Shown here piece after piece: positions 1-7,509 of a DNA stretch of 64,000 nucleotides (positions within the stretch are counted from its first letter, which is position 1; each line of letters opens with the position of its first letter). The notes under the pieces are model-generated. The model did not search any database, was not told where the DNA came from, and saw only the letters and a list, made by a program, of their open reading frames with translations. The translations under genes were made by a program, and so were the position numbers. Source of the DNA: Planctomycetota bacterium (GTDB lineage: Bacteria; Planctomycetota; UBA8742; UBA2392); the NCBI GenBank assembly GCA_019636195.1, contig JAHBYA010000007.1, forward strand, positions 112,508 to 176,507, in the 5' to 3' direction.

Positions 1-548
1 TGCACGATGGCCTTGCCGCGCGGAAACAAGTAGTGCCGCGGCTTCTCTGCGGTGCAGATATGCACGGCGCGCTGCTGGTTGATCCAGTTAGTGGCGGCAT
101 ACAACGTGGTGGTCTTGCCGCTGCCGTGAGGGCCGGCAATCAGCACCAGCCCGTTGGGCGCTTCCAGCAGTTTCTTGATCGTCGGCGGGTAGCCCGCTTC
201 ATCCAGGCCCGGGACCTCGCCGGCATGCAACCGGATCGCGACACTGAACTCGCCGCCGGCGCTGGCGCACGTGACATCGGCCAGTTTGCGCTCACCGACG
301 GGCAACGAGCGCTGCAAGGCGCCGGACGACGGCGGGGCGTAGTAGCCCTGCTGGAACAGGCTGGTACGGATCCAGCTGGTCTGGGCCGGCGTGATCAGCA
401 GGTCGTCAAGGTCGCGCAACTCGCCGCGCACCCGCACCTTGGGGTGGTACCCCGGCACGATGTGGATGTCGGTTGCGCTCATTTCAAGCGCCTTGTTGAT
501 CCAGTCGTCGAAGCGCTCCCAGGCTGTCATGTGCGTAATCTCGGTCAT
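1..548 (-). CDS. PilT/GspE-family secretion ATPase, 3' part missing
   Basis: The gene runs off the left edge, leaving about 182 N-terminal codons. An N-terminal domain with a 'ATDIHIVPG' stretch resembles the PilT-type N-domain (ASDIH...). It is followed by 'GLVLIAGPHGSGKTTTLYA', the Walker A region typical of PilT, PilB and GspE hexameric ATPases that drive type IV pilus or type II secretion machines from the cytoplasm. There is no long GspE N1 domain, which favours a PilT-like protein. The first ATG (548-546) lies one base after the stop of the ECF sigma gene, so the two are probably co-transcribed and translationally coupled. An earlier ATG (553-551) gives only two codons. The Walker B and His-box regions would lie outside the window, so whether it is an extension or a retraction ATPase is open. 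Confidence 0.8.
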   Translation of the reverse strand, partial: MTEITHMTAWERFDDWINKALEMSATDIHIVPGYHPKVRVRGELRDLDDLLITPAQTSWIRTSLFQQGYYAPPSSGALQRSLPVGERKLADVTCASAGGEFSVAIRLHAGEVPGLDEAGYPPTIKKLLEAPNGLVLIAGPHGSGKTTTLYAATNWINQQRAVHICTAEKPRHYLFPRGKAIV

Positions 549-549
549 T

Positions 550-1092
550 TCATCCTCTCCATTGGTCGTCGCTGCGCCCGGGGGCAAACCCGGCCAGCCT
601 TGACCTCAGTTGCTCGCGCGCGTCGTGCAGGCGCCGCTTGACCGTGCCCAGCGGCAACCTGAGCGCATGCGCAATGTCTTCCAGTCTCTCGCCGCGCAGA
701 TAGTGGGCCTCAATGACCCCTTGCAGGTTCGGCGTAAGCTGCCGGATCGCACCCGCGACGGCTGCCCGCAGCTCGGCGCTTTCGGCGCTGTCCTGCCCCG
801 GAGCCTCGGGCTCAGGCGCATCCACAATGTCAGGCCGGCGGCGACGCGACTGGCGCAGTGCCGCGCTGCGCACCAGCGCCCGCAGCCAGCCGGCGAAGGC
901 CTCAGGCTCGCGCAGTTCAGAAAGCCTCGTGAAGGCAAGCAGCAGGGCCTGCTGGGCGGCGTCTTCAGGCTCGCGCGTAAACGGCCGCGCCCACGCCACA
1001 AGCTGGTCTCGAAAGGCGGTTGCGACGTACGCAAACGCATCCACGTCTCCCCGGCGGGCCAGCGCAAGCTGTTCAAGGACGTGGCGATCCAT
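550..1092 (-). CDS. ECF-type RNA polymerase sigma factor
   Basis: About 180 residues, usual for an extracytoplasmic-function sigma-70 factor. Region 2 is near residues 15-75 ('EPEDAAQQALLLAF', matching the DAEDxxQexfl motif). A linker rich in Ala, Glu and Pro follows, then region 4 with an HTH around 'RLEDIAHALRLPLGTVKRRL'. The ATG at 1092 is chosen over one five codons upstream because a GGAG sits 5-8 bases ahead of it. The stop is one base from the start of the PilT/GspE-like ATPase gene, so this sigma factor and a secretion or pilus ATPase appear to share an operon. No anti-sigma gene is adjacent in the window. Family assignment is firm; the stimulus and regulon are unknown. Confidence 0.9.
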   Translation of the reverse strand: MDRHVLEQLALARRGDVDAFAYVATAFRDQLVAWARPFTREPEDAAQQALLLAFTRLSELREPEAFAGWLRALVRSAALRQSRRRRPDIVDAPEPEAPGQDSAESAELRAAVAGAIRQLTPNLQGVIEAHYLRGERLEDIAHALRLPLGTVKRRLHDAREQLRSRLAGFAPGRSDDQWRG

Positions 1093-1236
1093 CGCTGCTC
1101 CGCGCAAAGGCTCGCAAGTCCCAGCCGCAACTGCAACCCGGCATTGACCGGAGCCGGCGACGGCTGTGCGGGTTCGGTGAATTCCGCCAAAAAACCGGGC
1201 TCATCGGGGGTCTCGGATTCGTTTGGGGCAAAGACG

Positions 1237-1335
1237 CAGGGTTTCCGGGCAGAAGCCCGGTCTGCGTGAGTCTGCGGACGGCCTTGGCCGTTCTCAGTGT
1301 CCTCAGTGCTTTTGCGGTTCACAGCGACGGCAAAG
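1237..1335. repeat. Intergenic repeat-like segment with two hairpins
   Basis: The 256-base gap between the ECF sigma gene and hemY carries no convincing gene. It holds a hairpin CCGGGC-AGAA-GCCCGG (1245-1260), a second one ACGGCC-TT-GGCCGT (1278-1291), and then a 'TCTCAGTGTCCTCAGTG' segment. That last segment is of the same type as the 'cctccgtggc' repeats at 6.94-7.44 kb. Translation of the minus strand would give a low-complexity peptide of the kind that spurious ORFs over such repeats produce. Confidence 0.5.
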
Positions 1336-1348
1336 CCCGCGCTTGTAC

Positions 1349-2761
1349 TCACGTGGTGTGCAAGATGCCGCTGCTCAGCAGCGACTTCACGCCTTCGTTG
1401 GCGCCGCGGATACAGTCGGGAGTGCCCACGCCGTCAAACGCGTTGCCGATGATGCGCAGCCGCGTGTGCCGCGCCGCCACGCGGCGAATCTCCGCGACGC
1501 GCTCAAGGTGCCCCACATGATACTGCGGCATGGCCGCGTGATGGCTTGTGACGCTGGCAAAGCGCGGCTCGCCGTGGATGCCCGCGAGGTCGCGAATTTC
1601 GTCCAGCGCGATCGCCTGCTGCTGCGCGGGCGGAAGCTTCGCGATGTCGGGCGCGAGCGCGCCGCCCATGAACACGCGGACGGTCGCCGTGCCTTCAGGC
1701 GCGCGGCCTTCAAACTTTATGCTGCTGAAGCTGAAGGCAATGATGCGCCTGCCTTCCACGGCCGGGATCACGGCGCCGATGCCGTCCATGGCATGGCTGA
1801 TCTGCGCGCGGTCAAAGATGAAGTTCACGACACTGGCGCCCGCGTACTCGATCGTGCCCAGTGCCCTGGCCAGTGGCGCGTCGGCGGCCGCAAGCAGGCC
1901 TGCCGCCTTGTGCGCCGGCAGGGCCAGCACCGCCCCATCGACGCGCACGGGCCCGTCGGGTAACGCCAGTGAAACGCCAGCGGCGTCCGGCATGACGGCA
2001 TGCACCGGCGTATTGAGCTGCAACGCCCCCGGCGGCAGGGCGTTTACAAGGGCGTCAATCAGCGCGCCCATGCCCTGCTTCAGCGTCACGAACATACCGT
2101 AGCGCGGCCCGGCGGCCTGCGATTCGTGGGCCCCCCCGCCCTGCCCCCGGTTTGCCCCACGGGCGCGCAGGGCGGCGATCACGCTGCCGTACTCCTGCTC
2201 GTACTGCATGAACTGCGGAAACGTGGCCTTCAGGCTGAGCTTTTCAGGGTCGGCTGTGTAGATGCCCGCGATCATGGGTTGCGCGATGCGCTCAAGGGCC
2301 TCCTGGCCGAAGCGGCGGCGCACGAAACTTGCCAGCGACTCGTCGCGGCTCCCGTAGCGCCGGGGCCACACCAGCTCAAGGGCCATGCGCAGTTTGCCGC
2401 GCAAACTTAGCACGCGCGTCTTTGCCAGCGCGCCCAGCGACATCGGGCTGATCAGGAAGAACCCTTCCGGCAGGCGCACCAGCCGGCCCTTGCACAGCAC
2501 AAAGCTGCGGCGCACGCCTTCGCGGGTGCCGATCAGCTGGTCGTCAAGGCCCAGTTCGCGCGCCAGTTCAACGCCGGCGGGCTTGTTGCCGGCCCAGCAG
2601 TCGGGCCCGGTTTCAAGCAGGCAGCCCTGCTGGTGTAACGTGTGAATTACACCGCCGGCGCGGGGGCCGGCTTCAAGCAGCGTCACCCGCGCCCCGGACT
2701 TGTGCAGGCGGTATGCGGCGGCAAGGCCGCTGATGCCCGCGCCAATCACGGCAATGTGCAT
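1349..2761 (-). CDS. hemY: Protoporphyrinogen/coproporphyrinogen oxidase (HemY type)
   Basis: 470 residues, the normal size for the FAD-dependent HemY/HemG oxidase that aromatises protoporphyrinogen IX or coproporphyrinogen III late in haem synthesis. The N-terminus carries the Rossmann dinucleotide motif 'VIGAGISGLAAAYRL' followed by 'LLEAGPRAGG', and further on the family signature 'LETGPDCW'. The C-terminal FAD-binding part has 'GNAFDGVGTPDCIRGA', matching the conserved G-x-G-x-x-x-CI-G segment. The ATG at 2761 is used because the Rossmann fold begins right after it. A longer open frame upstream runs through a structured repeat and is not coding. No other haem gene is in the window. Whether the product is protoporphyrin or coproporphyrin cannot be told from sequence alone. 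Confidence 0.9.
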   Translation of the reverse strand: MHIAVIGAGISGLAAAYRLHKSGARVTLLEAGPRAGGVIHTLHQQGCLLETGPDCWAGNKPAGVELARELGLDDQLIGTREGVRRSFVLCKGRLVRLPEGFFLISPMSLGALAKTRVLSLRGKLRMALELVWPRRYGSRDESLASFVRRRFGQEALERIAQPMIAGIYTADPEKLSLKATFPQFMQYEQEYGSVIAALRARGANRGQGGGAHESQAAGPRYGMFVTLKQGMGALIDALVNALPPGALQLNTPVHAVMPDAAGVSLALPDGPVRVDGAVLALPAHKAAGLLAAADAPLARALGTIEYAGASVVNFIFDRAQISHAMDGIGAVIPAVEGRRIIAFSFSSIKFEGRAPEGTATVRVFMGGALAPDIAKLPPAQQQAIALDEIRDLAGIHGEPRFASVTSHHAAMPQYHVGHLERVAEIRRVAARHTRLRIIGNAFDGVGTPDCIRGANEGVKSLLSSGILHTT

Positions 2762-2850
2762 GGCTGCTATATAGGGGCTGAACGCGGGCACGGTCAACGG
2801 CGTGGTGTGGTACGCGGCCGTTTGGCGCGCTGCCGCGGCGAGCAAGCACG

Positions 2851-2954
2851 CCGTAGCATGCGCGTCGCGCGCATGGCGTTGCATCGGCCTCCGGCCGATG
2901 CTGCATGGGCCGGAGGCCCCTGCGAACGACATCGCCGGGACGGCGATGCTACGG
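2851..2954. repeat. Multi-stem palindromic intergenic element
   Basis: Outer arms CCGTAGCAT (2851-2859) and ATGCTACGG (2946-2954) are perfect inverted repeats. Between them lie three hairpins: GCATCGGCC/GGCCGATGC (2881-2901), GGGCC/GGCCC (around 2908-2920) and CATCGCCG/CGGCGATG (2930-2948). The last one competes with the outer stem for three bases. The element sits between the STAS gene (upstream on the minus strand) and hemY. It could be a terminator-like mRNA structure or a dispersed REP- or MITE-like repeat. No U-tract favours simple termination. Confidence 0.6.
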
Positions 2955-2986
2955 GCAGACATGCCGGGGCTCTTGTTCAGGCAGGA

Positions 2987-3478
2987 CTATGCGGCGGCGG
3001 GCAGTCGGATGCTGTCCGGGTAATCTTCTTCAACCACCAGCGCCACCGGCAGGCGAATGCTGTCGGGGAAGTCTTCTTCCATCACGATCAGCATGCCCTC
3101 AAGGTCGGTCTCTTCGGCGTACTCGCACAGCACTTCGCGCAGCCCGTACAGCGTAAACGCGTCCCACACCTCGGGCGTGGGGCCGTGCAGGCGCAGCGTA
3201 CAGCCGCGCTGCAGGCACGCATGCGCGAACTCCACCAGCACCGCAACCGCGCAGCCGTCCATGAAGCGCACGCGCGAAAGGTCAACCGCCAGCGCCCGGT
3301 GCTTGTCGTGCACCATCGCGAACAGCTGCTTGCGCAGCAGCTCGGCGCCGCGCATGCAAAGGCGGCCTGCCACGCTCAGGCACGGGTTGAGACGCGCGGG
3401 CGGGCCGCTGCTGGGCGGCTGGGTCTCTGCGACCAGTTTGCGGATGCGTTCGGTGATACGTTTGACGGTGGCGACCAT
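2987..3478 (-). CDS. STAS-domain protein with a duplicated acidic tail
   Basis: About 163 residues. The centre is a STAS domain ('ALAVDLSRVRFMDGCAVAVL' then 'GCTLRLHGPTPEVW'), the fold of anti-sigma-factor antagonists (SpoIIAA, RsbV) and MlaB. The usual phospho-acceptor serine in 'MDSSG' is replaced: here the motif is M-D-G-C-A, so regulation by serine phosphorylation at that site looks impossible. The C-terminus is a 16-residue tandem duplication, EEDFPDSIRLP followed by EEDYPDSIRLP; in the DNA, the segment from 3001 recurs at 3049, a 48-base period. ATG 3478 is chosen because GGAGA precedes it closely; a second ATG at 3499 has no such site. No partner anti-sigma gene lies next to it. The cellular role is unknown. 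Confidence 0.8.
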   Translation of the reverse strand: MVATVKRITERIRKLVAETQPPSSGPPARLNPCLSVAGRLCMRGAELLRKQLFAMVHDKHRALAVDLSRVRFMDGCAVAVLVEFAHACLQRGCTLRLHGPTPEVWDAFTLYGLREVLCEYAEETDLEGMLIVMEEDFPDSIRLPVALVVEEDYPDSIRLPAAA

Positions 3479-3596
3479 GGCGTCTCCGGCAAGGTTCATC
3501 GGCGCGCAGGGTGCCGTGCCTTGAGCAAGATCACGCCAAGGCCGGAACTATGTATCGTTGGACTTTGGTTGTAGGTTGGCCGGAAGCGACCCAAAC

Positions 3597-4412
3597 ATGG
3601 CCCGCGACGAACATGTACTGGTTGACCTCACACGCCCCACCGGCTGGCGCGGCTGGGTGTATCACACAGCCGTGAACTTTGCGGCGGCGCTGGGGCGGGT
3701 GCTGCTGTTCTGGCAACCGATCGGCACGCACAACATTCCGCGCACGGGGCCGCTGCTGGTGGTGGCCAACCACCCCAGCTACCTTGAGCCGCCGACGCTG
3801 GTGGCGCTGATGATCTATTACGCCGACCGCGACCTTTCGATCATGGCGTGGGACAAGCTGTTTCGCATCCCGATCGTCAGCTTCTTTACCCGCAACTACA
3901 AGGCGTTCCCGGTCAACCGCTCCAACCCCGGCCGCGGGCCCTACGTCACGCTGGTGCGTATCCTTGAGCAGGGCGGCGCCGCCGGCGTGTTTCCGGAGGG
4001 CAGCCGCAGTGAGGGCCGCCTGATGGGCGACTGGAAGCCCGGCGCGCTGCGCGCGGCCTTTGCGACCAAGGCGACGATCCTGCCGATAAGCTTTGTCACA
4101 GTCGGCGAGTTCTGGCCCAAGTCGCGCTGGCGGCCGTGGTTCTTCCGCAAGCACATCCAGGTCGTGCACCCGCCGTTGACGTACGAGCGCTATATCGCGG
4201 ATATGCCGCCCGGCATGCGCGAAAAGGAGTACCAGGAAGTCCTTGAGCGCCGCATTCGCGACATGATCAACCAGCCGCTGCTTGAGCGCCAGCGCGCCTG
4301 GCAGCAGCATGTGCTGGAAAAGTCCCGCAGCGCGGACCGGCTTGACGAGCCCGACCCGATACGGCAGCGCCGCGAAATGCTGCAAGCCGCCGCCGAGGCC
4401 CTGAAGTCCTAG
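3597..4412 (+). CDS. 1-acyl-glycerol-3-phosphate acyltransferase-like (PlsC family)
   Basis: 271 residues. PlsC/LPLAT motifs occur in order: motif I 'VVANHPSYLEP' near residue 58, the 'FFTRNYKAFPVNR' segment (motif II, with its Arg), motif III 'GVFPEGSRSEG', and motif IV 'ILPISF'. The enzyme class transfers a fatty acyl group to lysophosphatidate or a related lipid at the inner membrane face. Motif I is normally H-x4-D. Here the acid is Glu (H-x4-E), a conservative but unusual change in the catalytic dyad. The ATG at 3597 is used; an open extension starting at TTG 3558 lacks family similarity. The C-terminal 70 residues are charged and helical. Substrate is uncertain, as the family includes acyltransferases for other lipids. 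Confidence 0.85.
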   Translation: MARDEHVLVDLTRPTGWRGWVYHTAVNFAAALGRVLLFWQPIGTHNIPRTGPLLVVANHPSYLEPPTLVALMIYYADRDLSIMAWDKLFRIPIVSFFTRNYKAFPVNRSNPGRGPYVTLVRILEQGGAAGVFPEGSRSEGRLMGDWKPGALRAAFATKATILPISFVTVGEFWPKSRWRPWFFRKHIQVVHPPLTYERYIADMPPGMREKEYQEVLERRIRDMINQPLLERQRAWQQHVLEKSRSADRLDEPDPIRQRREMLQAAAEALKS

Positions 4413-4532
4413 GGTTTTATGGCAAGAAACCGGCGCCAATTTGCCGACATACCGATACGTCAAATGGCCCGGTTTTCCCCTGCTTTGTGGAAGGCCGGAT
4501 TTATATAGTCTGACCCCCTTACGGAGACAGGG

Positions 4533-4973
4533 ATGCAGCGCACGCTCACATTTCTGGCATTGATGACGCTTCTGCTGCTGGCAGGCTGCAAAACCACCAA
4601 CGGCAACAACAAGCCCGCGTGGGGCGAGGCCTACGCCGACGTGCCCGTGCCCGTAAACTACGAGGCCCACGACAACCCGCCCTTCAAGCGACAGGACAGC
4701 GACGCCGGCAAGCGCATCTACGGCAAGTACAGCTACCGCAGCACCGGCGAAGGCCTCGACGATGCGGGCAAGGTGCAGGAGTGGTTCAAGGCCGAGTTGC
4801 CCAACCACGGCTGGGAGCTGATGGTCGAAGAGCTGGACAAGGAGAAGGGCACCATGGCGGTGCGCTTTAAGAAGGCTGACGACCAGTTGCTGGTCTCGCT
4901 GGCGCCGGACAAGCGTATGCAGGGCAAGCGCTTCAGCGTGCTGGTGATTGAGTTGAACCCGAAGTTCTCATAG
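4533..4973 (+). CDS. Small lipoprotein of unknown function
   Basis: 146 residues with a clear lipoprotein signal peptide: short basic start, hydrophobic core and lipobox L-L-A-G-C at about residues 15-19, followed by Lys at +2. The mature part is mostly charged ('DAGKVQEWFKAELPNHGWEL', 'GTMAVRFKKADDQLLVSL'), probably one small alpha/beta domain. I do not recognise a named family. A strong ribosome-binding site (GGAGACAGGG) precedes the ATG, and a TATAGT at 4504-4509 could be the -10 of its promoter, although no well-spaced -35 is visible. The double-cyclophilin gene starts 20 bases downstream on the same strand, so the two may form an operon. Confidence 0.8.
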   Translation: MQRTLTFLALMTLLLLAGCKTTNGNNKPAWGEAYADVPVPVNYEAHDNPPFKRQDSDAGKRIYGKYSYRSTGEGLDDAGKVQEWFKAELPNHGWELMVEELDKEKGTMAVRFKKADDQLLVSLAPDKRMQGKRFSVLVIELNPKFS

Positions 4974-4993
4974 ACGCAGGGACGCAGGAACAC

Positions 4994-6886
4994 ATGGTAC
5001 GGACCAAAGTCAAAGGCAGTAAGGGCGACCAGCCGCTGGCGGCATCCAAGGATGCCAGCCGTGACGTGCTGCCGCGCACCGGGCTTTCCCTGGGCGCCAC
5101 GTTTGTTGATGCCGCCAGCAAGCTGCTGGCGAGCTACGGCAAGTTTCTGGTGCCGCTGCTGGTGCTGGTGATCGCGGGCTTCTTTACCGTGTACCTGATC
5201 AACCAGCGGGGCACCGCCACAGAAGTCGCGTTCAAGAACAAGATTGACGATGCCGCCAAGGCCGAGAAGCTGCCTGAGCTCAAGACTGCCATGGAAGTTG
5301 TCATCGCCGAGGCCGAGAAAGAGAAGCTGCTGGTGGCCTACGCGAACTACCGCCTTGGCACACGCGCCTACCAGCTGCTGGCCCGGCCATACAAACTGGA
5401 CGAACTGAAAGACGTGATCGGCGTGATTGGCAGCAGCACCGACAAGATCAGCGCGCTGGGCGAGTCCGAAAACGACGCCTGGGTGCGCCACTTGGCGGGC
5501 CTCGGCGCCAAGCTGCGCGCCGACCTTGAGTTTCTTGAAAACCCGGCCAACAAGGCGCGCCTGCCGTGGGACCACCACAGCAAGCCCGATGTTCCGCCGG
5601 TCAAGGAAGTTGAAAGCGGCAACCCTGTCGTCGTGTTCGTGACCGAGGCCGGCACACTGCGCATTGAGCTGTACGAAGACGAGGCGCCCAACGCCGTCAA
5701 GCACATGGTCAGCCTGTGCGAAGAGGGCTACTACCACCGCACCGACGCGACCACGCTGGCCTTCAGCAACAGCTTCAACCCGACCGGGCCTTTCAAGGGC
5801 GCGACGGTGGTCGGCGCCGGCCGCCAGGGCCGCCCCGCCGGCGTGAAGCTCGAAAAGCCCACGACGGCCAAAGAAGGCGACGACGTGGACACCACCCCGG
5901 TCGCCAACCCGTACCAGATTGAATACCAGGGCAGCACCACGCGCCGCTTTGAACCGGGCAGCATCGCGCTCACCCGCGACAGCGACGACCCCACCCGCGC
6001 CCGCGCCGACTTTTTTGTGGTGATTGAACCCAGCGACGTGCTGGGCGTGAACTTTCTGCCGCTGGGCATGGTGCTGGACGGCGAGAAGGGCCTCAATGTC
6101 GCCCGCCGCCTGCACAACGCAGAGATCTACTACACCTACGTCGAGTCACGCCGCAAAGGCGTGAAGTACGTGCCCCGCGTGTTCTATGACGGCTGGCCCG
6201 TGCCCATGGAAAAGCGCAGCGAGGTGCCCAAGCCCCTGCGCTTCAGCAAGGCCGAAACCGAAATTGTGCCCGCGAGCTCACGCGATAACCCGATTGTCGT
6301 GATTGAACTGGAAAAGGGCGACATCGTGATCGAGCTGTATGAAGACGCCTGCCCCAACACCGTCGCCAACTTCATCAACCTGATTGAAGAAGGCTTCTAC
6401 AACAGCGATTGCGAGTTCTATCGCGTTGAGGGCACAGCCACCGACATCGCCGAGATTTACCAGGCCGGCGGGGCGCGCATCATCCAGGGCGGTTACGACC
6501 AGAGCAGCAGCCGGCAGGGCTATGACTACGGCATACGCAACGAAGCCGTGGACAATGAGCGCTACAAGGCAGCCGGCCTGCGCAACAGCCGCGGCACGAT
6601 TGCCATGGCCCGTACCAGCGACCTCGACAGCGCCAGCACCGAGTTCTTCATCAACTTGAAGGAGTACCCGGACTGGGACAAGGAGCAAAGCCCGTACTGC
6701 GTGTTCGGCACCGTGATCTACGGCCTTGAGCTTGTGGCCCAGGTCAAGAAGGACGACGCCATCAAGTCCGCCAAGGTCATCCGCAAGCGCAACCACGAGT
6801 ACGTGCCGGAAGTGAAGTACAAGGAAGGCGGCGGCTGGGTGAAGAAGAAACCCGTCGAGCTGCCCAAGCCCGAGAAGAAGGACTAA
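4994..6886 (+). CDS. Membrane-anchored protein with two cyclophilin-type PPIase domains
   Basis: 630 residues. One transmembrane helix lies near residues 50-70 ('FLVPLLVLVIAGFFTVYLI'), then a helical, TPR-like stretch (about 75-195). Two cyclophilin domains follow. The first (about 210-400) starts 'VVVFVTEAGTLRIELYEDEAP' and is divergent, with a long insert. The second (about 430-600) starts 'IVVIELEKGDIVIELYEDA' and keeps 'GTIAMARTSDLDSASTEFFI', equivalent to the family's GxxSMANxGxNTxGSQFFI core. The layout suggests an extracytoplasmic peptidyl-prolyl isomerase or chaperone held in the inner membrane, helping envelope proteins to fold. The Lys/Glu-rich C-terminus ends 'PKPEKKD'. Twin PPIase domains are uncommon; domain one may only bind clients. 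A terminator follows directly. Confidence 0.85.
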   Translation: MVRTKVKGSKGDQPLAASKDASRDVLPRTGLSLGATFVDAASKLLASYGKFLVPLLVLVIAGFFTVYLINQRGTATEVAFKNKIDDAAKAEKLPELKTAMEVVIAEAEKEKLLVAYANYRLGTRAYQLLARPYKLDELKDVIGVIGSSTDKISALGESENDAWVRHLAGLGAKLRADLEFLENPANKARLPWDHHSKPDVPPVKEVESGNPVVVFVTEAGTLRIELYEDEAPNAVKHMVSLCEEGYYHRTDATTLAFSNSFNPTGPFKGATVVGAGRQGRPAGVKLEKPTTAKEGDDVDTTPVANPYQIEYQGSTTRRFEPGSIALTRDSDDPTRARADFFVVIEPSDVLGVNFLPLGMVLDGEKGLNVARRLHNAEIYYTYVESRRKGVKYVPRVFYDGWPVPMEKRSEVPKPLRFSKAETEIVPASSRDNPIVVIELEKGDIVIELYEDACPNTVANFINLIEEGFYNSDCEFYRVEGTATDIAEIYQAGGARIIQGGYDQSSSRQGYDYGIRNEAVDNERYKAAGLRNSRGTIAMARTSDLDSASTEFFINLKEYPDWDKEQSPYCVFGTVIYGLELVAQVKKDDAIKSAKVIRKRNHEYVPEVKYKEGGGWVKKKPVELPKPEKKD

Positions 6887-6890
6887 CCCG

Positions 6891-6916
6891 AACCCCCGGC
6901 CCCGCGCCGGGGGTTT
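6891..6916 (+). terminator. Rho-independent terminator after the cyclophilin gene
   Basis: Perfect GC-rich stem CCCCCGGC / GCCGGGGG with a five-base loop, flanked by AA on the left and TTT on the right, five bases after the stop codon of the double-cyclophilin gene. The T-tract is short. Confidence 0.8.
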
Positions 6917-6939
6917 GTGCATCCCGCAGCTGCCGGCAG

Positions 6940-7440
6940 TCCCATGCAAGCCTCTCGCAGAGGCGCAAAGACGCGGAGGCCTGCCGTTGAGTTCATCCGT
7001 GTCCTCCGTGGCACAGCCTGAAACTGCCTTCATGCAAAGACGCGAAGGTGTCGCGAAGAGCTGACGGCAGTTCACGGCAGCCACGGAGCGCACGGAGTGA
7101 CACGGAGTAAATCAACAGGATGGGCAGGATGAACTTCACGGAAGTGAATCCTGACCATCCTGATGTTCTGTCTCCATCCGTGCTTCGCCGTGACCTCCGT
7201 GGCTAAGCCTGAAACTGATTTCGCGGCAGATCCAATTCAACGCAGAGAACACCGCAGGCGCATTTTTCTGTGTTTGCCTGTGTTCATCTGTGTGAATCTG
7301 TGGCTGACTCTTCAGTTCTCAGCGGCTCCGTGGCCAGGCCGGAAACCGACTTCGCGGCTGGCGGCAGTTTACGGCATGCCTCTCCAATGACTCGCCAGAT
7401 ACGCCATGGACTGCTCCTGCAACTCCGCCACGCGGGCCTG
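6940..7440. repeat. Gene-free region packed with degenerate repeats
   Basis: About 600 bases between a terminator and the next gene's terminator hold no credible gene. Three related copies of 'cctccgtggc..agcctgaaactg' lie at 7003-7026, 7194-7217 and 7326-7349 (the third diverged). Copies two and three both continue into 'a(t/c)ttcgcggc'. Around them are CACGGAG iterations (7082-7110) and 'gtgttcatctgtgtgaatctgtgg' (7280-7305). At 7111-7167 an inverted repeat pairs AACAGGATGGGCAGGAT with ATCCTGACCATCCTGATGTT around a small inner hairpin TTCAC/GTGAA. I recognise this style of intergenic repeat from many environmental bacterial genomes, where it gives spurious small-protein annotations. Its function is unknown. 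Confidence 0.7.
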
Positions 7441-7467
7441 TTTGCCGTTGAGCGCTTGAAATGAAAC

Positions 7468-7491
7468 GCCCCGGGCGGCTGCCCGGGGCGT
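7468..7491 (-). terminator. Terminator hairpin for the beta-barrel gene
   Basis: CGCCCCGGGC / GCCCGGGGCG, ten paired bases with a short loop, about 20 bases beyond the stop of the minus-strand gene that ends at 7510. On the minus strand it is followed by 'TTTCATTTC', a weak T-rich tract. Confidence 0.7.
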
Positions 7492-7509
7492 GGTGTACTT
7501 TGGCTTGGC

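Noticed and set aside
7163..7464. Two short plus-strand frames in the repeat region
   Set aside because: They translate repeat sequence, lack ribosome-binding sites and match the known pattern of spurious ORFs over these repeats.
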